NCBI GenBank assembly: GCA_031548515.1
Contig: JAVBRB010000007.1
Coordinates: forward strand, 1-33,802
Source of the DNA: UBA940 sp031548515
GTDB lineage: Bacteria > Bacteroidota > Bacteroidia > Bacteroidales > Rikenellaceae
Length of the DNA stretch: 33,802 bases
Reading direction: 5' to 3'
Below, one piece after another: positions 1 to 7,300 of this stretch (positions are counted from its first letter, which is position 1; each line of letters begins with the position of its first letter). Both the position numbers and the translations under genes were made by a program. The notes under the pieces are model-generated. The model was given only the letters and a program-made list of their open reading frames with translations, did not search any database and had not been told where the DNA came from.

Positions 1-1
1 C

Positions 2-238
2 GTAGCATTCAAAGACATGTCCAATGATCATGTGTTTTTGACAAGGTCCGCCGTTTCGACAAAAGAAACCATCGAAGTGAACGGCGAAACCTATCCCGTG
101 TATAAGATGGAAATCTCCAACACCTCGCACCCGTTCTACACTGGTAAGATGAAGTTGGTTGACACCGCAGGACGCGTCGATAAGTTTATGAGCCGCTATC
201 AAAAACACTACGACAAGCGCAACGAGGCCAAAAATTAA
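2..238 (+). CDS. rpmE2: 50S ribosomal protein L31 type B, 3' part
   Basis: The reading frame is open from the left window edge, so the first dozen or so residues are missing. The visible part reads VAFKDMSNDHVF, then a TKETIEV..GETYPVYKMEISN stretch, then SHPFYTGK and a basic tail ending RYQKHYDKRNEAKN. This matches the type B (zinc-free) L31 family, which lacks the Cys residues of the zinc-binding form. It sits on the large ribosomal subunit at the bridge to the small subunit. An ATG lies at 17 but is internal to the family's conserved region, so it is not the start. Two hairpins follow, the second with a T-tract, which closes the transcript. Confidence 0.93.
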   Translation, partial: VAFKDMSNDHVFLTRSAVSTKETIEVNGETYPVYKMEISNTSHPFYTGKMKLVDTAGRVDKFMSRYQKHYDKRNEAKN

Positions 239-261
239 AGGGCCTGAATACGGGGGGAGGG

Positions 262-292
262 GCGGAGTGCGATGGAAAGTATCGCACTCCGC
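262..292 (+). repeat. Perfect 12-bp hairpin downstream of L31
   Basis: Arms at 262-273 and 281-292 are exact reverse complements around a 7-nt loop. No T-run follows, so alone it is not a classical terminator. It lies 24 nt after the L31 stop and upstream of a second, terminator-like hairpin. It may protect the 3' end of the L31 mRNA or act as part of a double terminator (inference). Confidence 0.6.
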
Positions 293-330
293 AAAACCCG
301 AAACCGCCACGACTTATCGCTTTCGATACA

Positions 331-362
331 AAACGCAATCTCTCCGGGATTGCGTTTTTTGT
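331..362 (+). terminator. Rho-independent terminator after rpmE2
   Basis: A 10-bp perfect stem (331-340 with 348-357), a 7-nt loop and a run of T at 353-360 form a typical intrinsic terminator. It separates L31 from the following outer-membrane protein gene. Confidence 0.8.
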
Positions 363-416
363 TTCCGGTGAGTCGGTTTTTTGCCGGACCCCAGGCTGGC
401 GATACTATAAAATTGT

Positions 417-424
417 TACCTTTG
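417..424 (+). promoter_or_regulatory. Candidate Bacteroidota -7 element TACCTTTG
   Basis: TACCTTTG matches the TAnnTTTG -7 consensus of Bacteroidota sigma-ABfr promoters and lies 23 nt before the ATG at 448. No clear TTTG -33 element is present at the expected 19-20 nt upstream, so the call rests on the -7 element and its position between a terminator and a gene start. Confidence 0.5.
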
Positions 425-447
425 TAAATCAAGGATATTAGTAGCCG

Positions 448-1053
448 ATGAAAAGAGTGTTGGTTTTGGCGGCCTTCGCAGTGATGGCCGGAACTGTGTC
501 CGCACAACGGGTGCAGTTGGGTGTACGGGCGGGCGTGTTCTCGCAGGATATGGAACTGACGAAGTCGGATATAATGACCGACTCCCAGTTGGGATGGAAC
601 GCGGCGTTTGTCAGCCGTATCCGCATTACCGCCATCGGCAAAGGGTCGTTCGGTATGGGGCTTTACCTTCAACCCGAAATAGTTTATTCGCAAAACGGAT
701 ATAAAATGCAGGAACCGGGGGAGGATGTCACCAAGATAAGCATGCGTGACGTCGATATTCCCGTTCTTTTGAGTTTCCAGCTCGCAGTGGTCAGGGTGCA
801 GGCGGGTCCCGTGTTCAACGTGATGCATAAAACCCCGACCCAACGGGGCAATGTGGATTTCACTTCCATCAGACCCACCATAGGGTATGCCCTGGGGGCG
901 AGCGTCGATATCTGGAAAGGATTGGTGCTCGACGGACGTTACAATGGGAATTTCAAAAAAATGCAGGACCATATCAAGATGGGAGACACAATTTACGACG
1001 GTGTCAAAGCGAGCCTGTCGAGCTGGTCGCTGGGGCTGTCCTATCTGTTTTAA
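448..1053 (+). CDS. Outer-membrane beta-barrel protein (PorT-like)
   Basis: The 201-aa product starts with a clear Sec signal peptide (MKRVLVLAAF... cleaved near VSAQ, about residue 20). It continues with alternating hydrophobic/polar strands, among them VQLGVRAGV, GMGLYLQPEIVYS, IPVLLSFQ, YALGASVDIW and a terminal SWSLGLSYLF. The closing aromatic residue and strand pattern are typical of small 8-strand barrels of the 'outer membrane protein beta-barrel' (PorT/OMP_b-brl) families in Bacteroidota. The exact role is unknown. phoH starts 10 nt after its stop, so the two are probably co-transcribed. A -7 promoter motif lies just upstream. Confidence 0.8.
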   Translation: MKRVLVLAAFAVMAGTVSAQRVQLGVRAGVFSQDMELTKSDIMTDSQLGWNAAFVSRIRITAIGKGSFGMGLYLQPEIVYSQNGYKMQEPGEDVTKISMRDVDIPVLLSFQLAVVRVQAGPVFNVMHKTPTQRGNVDFTSIRPTIGYALGASVDIWKGLVLDGRYNGNFKKMQDHIKMGDTIYDGVKASLSSWSLGLSYLF

Positions 1054-1063
1054 CCGATAACGG

Positions 1064-2038
1064 ATGTTGGAAAAAGAGATATTACTGGAAGGGGTCGATC
1101 CGAGGGAATTCTATGGCCCGGCCAACGCAAACCTGAATACGATCATAGACCTTTCGCCTAAGGTGAAGGTCATCGCGCGCGGCTCGACCGTGAAGGTACT
1201 TGGAGACCAGGGCGAGGTCGAACGGTTCGAGAAACGGTTGCACGGACTGATGGACTATTTCGCCAAATACCACCACATCTCGAAGGAGGTCGTCCGCCAG
1301 GCTTTCGGGGTTGTCGGCATGGAGGGGGCGAAACCGGCTGTCGATGGCAATGTGATCCTGTTCGGTACAGGCGGCAACATCATCCGCGCCAAGAGCAAGA
1401 ACCAGAAAAAGCTGGTCGATTCGGCCGAAGATCACGACCTGATGTTCGCCATCGGTCCGGCCGGCTCGGGAAAGACTTACACGGCCATAGCGCTTGCGGT
1501 GCGCGCACTAAAAGAGAAACAGGTACGCCGGATAATCCTGACGCGCCCTGCGGTCGAGGCGGGCGAAAAGCTGGGTTTCCTGCCCGGCGACATGAAGGAG
1601 AAACTCGACCCATATCTCCAGCCCCTGTACGACGCGCTCAACGATATGATCCCGGCCGGGCAGCTTGCCAAATACGTGGAAGATGGAACGGTGCAGATCG
1701 CGCCGCTGGCTTTTATGCGCGGGCGCACGCTCGACAACGCTTTCGTCATACTGGACGAGGCACAGAACACGACCCTGTCGCAGATCAAGATGTTTTTGAC
1801 ACGCATGGGCCCCACGGCGAAATTCATCGTGACGGGCGACCTGACCCAGATCGACCTGCCGCGTGCGTCGGACAGCGGACTGCAACGGGCGCTCGACATG
1901 CTGTATAAGATCAAAGGCATCGCCGTGGTGAATTTCGACGAGAAGGACATTATCCGCCACCGCCTTGTGAAAGATATCGTTAAGGCGTTCGGCAAAGCGT
2001 CTGAAGTTGACGATTCGAAAAAAGAAACCAAAATATGA
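1064..2038 (+). CDS. phoH: PhoH family ATPase
   Basis: The 324-aa protein carries an N-terminal nucleic-acid-binding-like region (about 1-100) and a PhoH P-loop ATPase domain. Walker A is GPAGSGKT at residues 131-138. The family motif RPAVEAGEKLGFLPGD lies around 161-176, and Walker B is VILDEAQN at 228-235, followed by the sensor stretch FIVTGDLTQIDLP. PhoH proteins are cytoplasmic ATPases linked to RNA metabolism and phosphate stress; the precise reaction here is not shown by the sequence. Length and motifs are those of a complete family member. Its stop codon overlaps the next ATG (ATGA at 2035-2038), indicating translational coupling with the zinc-ribbon gene. Confidence 0.93.
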   Translation: MLEKEILLEGVDPREFYGPANANLNTIIDLSPKVKVIARGSTVKVLGDQGEVERFEKRLHGLMDYFAKYHHISKEVVRQAFGVVGMEGAKPAVDGNVILFGTGGNIIRAKSKNQKKLVDSAEDHDLMFAIGPAGSGKTYTAIALAVRALKEKQVRRIILTRPAVEAGEKLGFLPGDMKEKLDPYLQPLYDALNDMIPAGQLAKYVEDGTVQIAPLAFMRGRTLDNAFVILDEAQNTTLSQIKMFLTRMGPTAKFIVTGDLTQIDLPRASDSGLQRALDMLYKIKGIAVVNFDEKDIIRHRLVKDIVKAFGKASEVDDSKKETKI

Positions 2039-2339
2039 CATGCCCCCAATGTAATACGGAAATAGAGCAGGGTTTCGACGCTTGCTGGAAATGCGGCCGG
2101 AACAGTAGCGATGAGAGTGCGGCCGAACAAAGGGAAGAAGTGCCGCCAGACAATGGTCTGCCGTGCCTGAGATGCGGGACGATGCTCGACTTCGCAGGAA
2201 ACTTCAGGTTCCACGAAGGTACGCGTGGGGCATTTTCGGCTGGATCTTCGAACTTTTAGTAAATAGGGAGAGATACGATATTTACAAATGCCCCAAATGC
2301 GGCAAGGCCGAATTTTATGTTCCTAAATCAGACAAATAA
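2035..2339 (+). pseudogene. Small double zinc-ribbon protein, broken by a 1-nt frameshift
   Basis: From the ATG overlapping the phoH stop, the frame reads three CxxC knuckles (CPQC, CWKC, CLRC) and then DFAGNFRFHEGTR. It then runs out of frame and stops after 74 codons at 2259. Shifting by one base at about 2224-2226 restores WGIFGWIFELLVNRERYDIY, a fourth knuckle CPKCGK and AEFYVPKSDK, ending in TAA at 2337-2339. The joined product would be about 101 aa with four CxxC pairs, enough for two zinc ribbons, as in small Bacteroidota zinc-ribbon proteins whose function is unknown. A missing base next to the GTGGGG run explains the break. It may be a real mutation or a sequencing error. Confidence 0.75.
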
Positions 2340-2386
2340 ACAAATAGGACCCGTATTCTGATCTGTTTACTTTAACATTTTGAAAA

Positions 2387-3709
2387 ATGAAGAGAACAAG
2401 ATTTTTGACGGTCGCAGCGGTTATGGTGATGGTTATTTCCATAACGGCGGGTTGCGGGGAAAATCCCCGTGGCGAATCTTCATATCCTATTGACGTGACA
2501 TGTGAGGGAAAAGGGACCGCATCGGTGACTGTTGACGGAAAGGTAGTCCAAAATGTTCCGGAAGGTGAAACGATTACCATTACCGCTATTCCTGAGGATA
2601 TCAATTACAGGTTCGTTGGATGGATAGCTGTAAACGGCTGCATCCTGTTGCCGGACCAGGAGGCTAATCCGCTGGTAATTTCAATGCCGGGAGGGCCGAT
2701 CGAGATAAAGGCCCGGTTTGAACCCAAACCTAACCATTTTATCACGCTTACCGAATTCGAACATGGAGAGGTGGAGATCTCCATTGGCGGTCAGAAAGGC
2801 AATGTGGCCAGAGAGGGCGAAGTGATCACCATTACAGCAAAACCTTATCCGCACAGCACGTTCCATGCATGGGATGCCGGAGTTGAACTGGACAACAGAA
2901 TGGCTAATCCCGCGACTTTTGTTATGCCAGACATGGATGTTTCTATCGGAGCGGGGTTCGATCCCGAATATCTGGACCTTTCACGGCACTTTCCCGATGA
3001 GAATTTCCGCAAGGTGGCGGCCGGATATGACAAGGACAGCGATTCCCGCATATCTCCCGCCGAACGGATGGCCATGGCCGGTATCATATATCTCAATGTT
3101 TCCGGAGGCGACCCCAAAACGGGTGAATATAAGCCTGAAAGCGAATTGATATCCGACCTCACGGGGATCGAATATTTTACCTCCCTGAGAACATTTATTT
3201 GCTCCCACAATAAGCTGACCTCGCTCGATCTTACGGCAAATACCGAACTCGAAGTGCTGGTTTGTTCCGACAACAGGATCAATGATCTGAACATCTCCGC
3301 AAGTCCCGGATTGCGCAATCTTTTCTGCAGCAACAACGAACTCGATATACTGGACCTGTCGGGGAACAAAGGGCTGGAATCGATGTGGTGCGAAAATAAT
3401 CCGCTGGCCTCGCTCGACATCTCCGCCAATACCTTGTTGAGCCGTTTAACCTGTTTCGACGCCGGTTTTACTTCGCTCAACGTCTCGAAAAACCGCCGGC
3501 TTGTCCTGTTGTGGTGCGGCTCGAAAAAGTCCGAAAGCATTAAGCACCTGTTGGTTACTGTTAAACCCAATGCGGTTTTCAACAGGCTGGTCTCGGACGG
3601 CAGCGAAATAGCCGTATATGCCGGCGGCACAGGGGATGAGGTCATGATGACGGAATTCGGTCCCGCCGGCACGGTCAACGGCGTTACGGTAGTAAGGGCC
3701 GCAGAATAA
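2387..3709 (+). CDS. Leucine-rich-repeat lipoprotein with InlB-type repeats
   Basis: The 440-aa product has a lipoprotein signal (hydrophobic core to about residue 22, lipobox ITAG-C, Cys23), so it is predicted to be lipid-anchored in the envelope. Two copies of a roughly 70-residue beta-repeat follow (about 35-105 and 110-185). Each runs G...V.G...NV.EGE.ITITA.P....F..W, then NP..F.MP and a closing F; this resembles divergent InlB B-repeats. Next comes an EF-hand/dockerin-like segment (FPDENFR...YDKDSDSRISPAE). After it lie about five short Cys-containing LRRs of the type L..L.CS.N.L..LDLS.N, to about residue 385. Such proteins are usually surface adhesin or ligand-binding modules; the ligand is unknown. 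It lies between phoH/zinc ribbon and purC. Confidence 0.8.
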   Translation: MKRTRFLTVAAVMVMVISITAGCGENPRGESSYPIDVTCEGKGTASVTVDGKVVQNVPEGETITITAIPEDINYRFVGWIAVNGCILLPDQEANPLVISMPGGPIEIKARFEPKPNHFITLTEFEHGEVEISIGGQKGNVAREGEVITITAKPYPHSTFHAWDAGVELDNRMANPATFVMPDMDVSIGAGFDPEYLDLSRHFPDENFRKVAAGYDKDSDSRISPAERMAMAGIIYLNVSGGDPKTGEYKPESELISDLTGIEYFTSLRTFICSHNKLTSLDLTANTELEVLVCSDNRINDLNISASPGLRNLFCSNNELDILDLSGNKGLESMWCENNPLASLDISANTLLSRLTCFDAGFTSLNVSKNRRLVLLWCGSKKSESIKHLLVTVKPNAVFNRLVSDGSEIAVYAGGTGDEVMMTEFGPAGTVNGVTVVRAAE

Positions 3710-3744
3710 CCCGAAAATAATACAGTTAAAATCATAATAAAACC

Positions 3745-4695
3745 ATGGAAAAAGCGATAACCAAAACAGATTTCAAGTTCGATGGGCAGACCAACCTCTA
3801 CGTCGGCAAGGTAAGGGACGTTTACACGATCGACGACTATCTTGTGATGGTCGTTACGGACCGCATCTCGGCGTTCGACGTCGTGCTGCCGCGCGGTATC
3901 CCCTACAAGGGACAGGTACTGAACCAGATAGCCGCCAAGTTCCTCGATGCCACCGCCGACATATGCCCCAACTGGAAGATCGCTTCTCCGGACCCGATGG
4001 TTACGGCGGGCTACAAATGCGAAACTTTTCCCGTGGAAATGATAGTGCGGGCTTATCTCACCGGGAGTTCGTGGCGCGACTACAAAGCTGGAGCACGCGA
4101 AATATGCGGCGTGAAGATCCCCGACGGAATGCGCGAACACGAGCGCTTCCCCGAACCTATTGTCACCCCTACCACAAAAGCCGAAATCGGTGAGCACGAC
4201 CAGAACATCTCGAAAGAGGAGATTATCGCACGTGGACTCGTCTCGAAAGATGATTATGAAACGCTTGAAAGATACGCCCTCGCACTGTTCGCGCGCGGTT
4301 CGGAGATGGCGGCCAGGCGCGGCCTGATCCTTGTCGATACCAAATATGAGTTCGGCAAGCGCGACGGCGAGATCACCCTTATCGATGAAATACATACCCC
4401 CGACTCGTCGCGCTATTTCTATGCCGACACCTATCAGGAACGTTTCGACAACGGGTTGCCGCAGCGCCAGCTCTCTAAGGAGTTCGTACGTGAATGGCTG
4501 ATGGACAACGGTTTTCAGGGGCGTCGGAACGATGTTATGCCCGAGATGACAGACGACATCGTTGATTGCATCAGCGAACGCTATATCGAACTCTACGAAA
4601 ATATCACGGGCGAAAAGTTCCACCGCTCGCATGCCAAAGACCGCATGGCCGAGATAGAGGAAAACATTAAAAACATGATCGCACGTCTGAGATAG
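3745..4695 (+). CDS. purC: SAICAR synthase (phosphoribosylaminoimidazole-succinocarboxamide synthase)
   Basis: PurC joins CAIR and L-aspartate with ATP to give SAICAR, step 8 (7 in some schemes) of IMP synthesis, in the cytoplasm. The 316-aa protein shows the family blocks GKVRDVY (21-27), DRISAFDV (39-46), VRAYLTGSSW (101-110), the P-T-T-K-A block near 148 and the C-terminal LILVDTKYEFG and LIDEIHTPDSSRY. Length agrees with the longer, eukaryote-like PurC found in Bacteroidota rather than the roughly 240-aa E. coli type. The ATG start is the only reasonable one, preceded by an A/T-rich 35-nt gap. It is monocistronic or follows the LRR lipoprotein. Confidence 0.95.
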   Translation: MEKAITKTDFKFDGQTNLYVGKVRDVYTIDDYLVMVVTDRISAFDVVLPRGIPYKGQVLNQIAAKFLDATADICPNWKIASPDPMVTAGYKCETFPVEMIVRAYLTGSSWRDYKAGAREICGVKIPDGMREHERFPEPIVTPTTKAEIGEHDQNISKEEIIARGLVSKDDYETLERYALALFARGSEMAARRGLILVDTKYEFGKRDGEITLIDEIHTPDSSRYFYADTYQERFDNGLPQRQLSKEFVREWLMDNGFQGRRNDVMPEMTDDIVDCISERYIELYENITGEKFHRSHAKDRMAEIEENIKNMIARLR

Positions 4696-4710
4696 GACTG
4701 TGTAGTAACG

Positions 4711-4791
4711 GTCAGCCCGAAGGAAACGAAGCGACGAGGGATCTTCCCTATATATGTATTCAGTAGATTCCTTACATGCGTTCGGGATGAC
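4711..4791. repeat. 81-bp dispersed hairpin repeat, copy 1
   Basis: The element begins GTCAGCCCGAA and ends TTCGGGATGAC, which are reverse complements with one mismatch. An inner pair (GAGGGATCTTC / GTAGATTCCTT) is also near-complementary. A second element of exactly the same length, ends and inner motif AGCGACGAGG lies at 23153-23233. The structure is that of intergenic REP-like palindromes common in Bacteroidota genomes. It occupies most of the purC-pepD gap. Confidence 0.75.
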
Positions 4792-4818
4792 GATTTATCG
4801 ACTTCAAACAGTAGAAAA

Positions 4819-6291
4819 ATGAAAATAGCCGAACTCGATCCTAAGATATTGTGGGGGCATTTCGCGGAGATCTGCCGGATCCCGCATCCATCGCACCATG
4901 AAGCCGAAATAAGGCAGTATATCATTGATTTCGCCAGGAAGCACGGCCTCGAACACAAAGTGGACGGCGCAGATAACGTGATCGTCCGCAAACCCGCGAC
5001 GCCCGGAATGGAGAGCCGTAAGGGTATCGTCCTGCAGGCCCACCTCGACATGGTGCCGCAGAAGAACAGCGACACTCGGAACGCCGGAGGCGGAGCGTTC
5101 GATTTCGAAAAGGACCCCATCGAGGCTTATGTAGACGGCGAATGGGTCAAAGCGCAGGGGACGACGCTCGGCGCTGACAATGGCATCGGGGTGGCGGCTG
5201 TGCTTACCGTACTGGAGTCGAAAGAGTTGAAACACGGCCCGCTCGAAGCGCTTTTCACGGCGACCGAGGAGACCGGGATGGATGGCGCTTTCGGGCTTAA
5301 AGCCGGGGAATTGAAAGGCGAAATACTGCTGAACCTCGACTCCGAGACCGAAGGCGAACTCTATGTAGGGTGCGCCGGAGGGATGGACGCCAATATTTCC
5401 CTGCCTTACGCGGCTGAAAAAGCCCCGCAAAGCGGATATAAGGCGGCCGCGGTTTCGGTTAAAGGATTAAAAGGCGGCCACTCGGGCATCGAGATAATCC
5501 TGCAGAGGGCAAATGCCAACAAGGTACTGTTCCGGCTGCTCGGACCGTATCTCGAAAACGGTGCGCTGCTTGCGTCGGTGGACGGCGGCGGACTGCGAAA
5601 CGCCATTCCGCGCGAGGCTCAAGCCGTTGTGCTAGTTCCTGAAAGCAATTATTCCGGATTTCCTGCGGCAGTCGAAAAGCTCGCGGCGGTCATTATAAAC
5701 GAGTACAAGGATATCGAAGATTCCATTTCCATAACGGTTGCGGCGGCCGATTATCCGGCCGAAGTCATTCCGGCAGCTGCGGCACAAAAGGTTGCCGGCA
5801 TGGTCTGCGTTTTCCCTAACGGCGTTCTGAAAATGAGCACCTCGATGCCGGGGTTGGTTCAGACATCGAACAACCTCGCGCGTGTGGTTTCGGACGGCAA
5901 GAGCGTCAGAATGCAGTCGCTGATGCGCAGTTCGGCCAACACGGAAAAGGAATTCGTCGGCGAACAGATCGCCGCGCTGTGCCGCCTCGCAGGAGCAGAG
6001 TGCGAACTGGCGGGAAGCTACGATGGCTGGAATCCCGATATGAATTCGCCCATACTTAAAGCCATGCTCAAGGGATACGAAGAATCGTACGGCAAGAAAC
6101 CGTCTGTTACAGCGATACATGCGGGTCTGGAGTGCGGTATCATAGGAGGCGTATATCCGGAAATGGATATGATCTCGTTCGGGCCCACGATCTGTTATCC
6201 GCACTCGCCCGATGAAAAAGTCAACATCCCGTCGGTGCGTCGGTTCTGGGATTTTCTCGTGTATACCCTGGAACATGCTCCGTCCAAATAG
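4819..6291 (+). CDS. pepD: Aminoacyl-histidine dipeptidase (M20 metallopeptidase, PepD type)
   Basis: This cytosolic di-zinc peptidase hydrolyses Xaa-His and many other dipeptides. The 490-aa length and motifs fit the M20C/PepD family. AHLDMVP (74-80) carries metal ligand H75 and Asp77; TTLGADNGIG (115-124) carries the bridging Asp120; ATEETGMDGA (148-157) carries the catalytic Glu pair. A lid domain (about 210-380) contains GLKGGHSGIEI, and a late CYPHSPDEKVNIPSV block supplies the last His ligand. The ATG at 4819 gives the conserved start LDPKILWGHFAEICRIPHPS. A lipid kinase gene starts 10 nt after its stop. Confidence 0.93.
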   Translation: MKIAELDPKILWGHFAEICRIPHPSHHEAEIRQYIIDFARKHGLEHKVDGADNVIVRKPATPGMESRKGIVLQAHLDMVPQKNSDTRNAGGGAFDFEKDPIEAYVDGEWVKAQGTTLGADNGIGVAAVLTVLESKELKHGPLEALFTATEETGMDGAFGLKAGELKGEILLNLDSETEGELYVGCAGGMDANISLPYAAEKAPQSGYKAAAVSVKGLKGGHSGIEIILQRANANKVLFRLLGPYLENGALLASVDGGGLRNAIPREAQAVVLVPESNYSGFPAAVEKLAAVIINEYKDIEDSISITVAAADYPAEVIPAAAAQKVAGMVCVFPNGVLKMSTSMPGLVQTSNNLARVVSDGKSVRMQSLMRSSANTEKEFVGEQIAALCRLAGAECELAGSYDGWNPDMNSPILKAMLKGYEESYGKKPSVTAIHAGLECGIIGGVYPEMDMISFGPTICYPHSPDEKVNIPSVRRFWDFLVYTLEHAPSK

Positions 6292-6301
6292 ACATGCCGG
6301 A

Positions 6302-7291
6302 ATGAACGCCGCGCTCACGAATAGTGACAAATGGTTCGTGGTGATAAACCCGACCGCAGGGGACGGCAGGGGTATCGTTGATTGGCCATACATTAGCAAA
6401 CTACTGCGCGACAATCAGATAGTCCATGAATATGCGTTCACGGAGCGGCGCTATCATGCTACGGAACTCGCTGTAGAGGCGGTAATTGCAGGTTTCCGCC
6501 GGATAATCGTCGCCGGCGGTGACGGTACGATCCACGAAGTGGTCAACGGCCTTTTCATACAGCAGGAGGTTGACCCCAGGGAGGTATTGTTGGGCGTCGT
6601 GGGTGTCGGTACGGGCAATGACTGGATGAGAATGTTCGGCGTACCCAAGAAATATTCCGAGGCCGTTCGTGCAATCGTCGAGGGCAATTCGTTCATGCAG
6701 GACGTCGGCCGCATAACCTACCATGAATCGGCCTACCGCCAGTCACGCTATTTCGTGAACGGCGCGGGAATCGGTTTCGACGCTTTCACCATCAAAACGT
6801 ACCACCAGATGCTTGGCCGTTTCCGGTTCGGGCGATGGACTTACATGCGCAGTATCGCAAAAGCGCTTGCCCGTTTCAAGGCGAGCGGCGTGAAGATGTG
6901 GGTCGACGGGCAGGAAGTCGTCAATGATCTGGTTTTCAGCGCTTCGATCGGCATAGGCAAGTACAGCGGCGGTGGGCTTATCCAGGTTCCGGATGCGGTC
7001 GCCGACGACGGCCTTTTCGACGCGACGGTCATCCGCCGCATGGGCATCCTTAGGGTGCTTTACAGTTTCAGGGCGCTGTACACGGGCAGGATATACGAAC
7101 TGCCACGTGTGTCGAATTACCGGGGACGGCATATCCGTTTCGAGTCATCGCCCGAGGTCTGGTTGGAGGCAGACGGCGAACTGTTGGGCAATACCCCTGT
7201 AGAGATCGAGATAATCGAACGAGCTATTCGTGTTATCGTAGGACGCGGCATTCGTCAGAATGAGGCCGTTCCTGAGAAAAAGGCGGTGTGA
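6302..7291 (+). CDS. Diacylglycerol/sphingosine kinase family lipid kinase
   Basis: Using the ATG at 6302, 10 nt after the pepD stop, the product is 329 aa; an upstream ATG at 6212 would overlap pepD by 80 nt and adds no conserved sequence. The N-terminal DAGK catalytic domain shows VINPTAGDGRG (about 14-24), the nucleotide-binding loop AGGDGTIHEVVNGL (GGDGT at 72-76) and GVGTGNDWMRMFGVP (GTGND at 103-107). The C-terminal half is beta-rich, ending in the typical DGE...P.EIEI. Family members phosphorylate diacylglycerol, sphingoid bases or related lipids with ATP at the inner membrane face. The substrate here cannot be told; sphingolipid metabolism is plausible in Bacteroidota. Confidence 0.88.
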   Translation: MNAALTNSDKWFVVINPTAGDGRGIVDWPYISKLLRDNQIVHEYAFTERRYHATELAVEAVIAGFRRIIVAGGDGTIHEVVNGLFIQQEVDPREVLLGVVGVGTGNDWMRMFGVPKKYSEAVRAIVEGNSFMQDVGRITYHESAYRQSRYFVNGAGIGFDAFTIKTYHQMLGRFRFGRWTYMRSIAKALARFKASGVKMWVDGQEVVNDLVFSASIGIGKYSGGGLIQVPDAVADDGLFDATVIRRMGILRVLYSFRALYTGRIYELPRVSNYRGRHIRFESSPEVWLEADGELLGNTPVEIEIIERAIRVIVGRGIRQNEAVPEKKAV

Positions 7292-7300
7292 TTAAAACAT

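Noticed and set aside
235..972. 245-codon minus-strand frame over the L31 terminator and barrel gene
   Set aside because: Crosses a terminator hairpin and is His/Arg-rich without motifs; the plus-strand gene has a clear signal peptide.
2845..4632. 595-codon minus-strand open frame across the LRR lipoprotein and purC
   Set aside because: Antisense to two well-supported genes; the frame is open because of codon bias and shows no family motifs.
6212..6301. Upstream ATG for the lipid kinase
   Set aside because: Would overlap the pepD 3' end by 80 nt and adds Cys/Arg-rich residues outside the family; ATG 6302 fits better.
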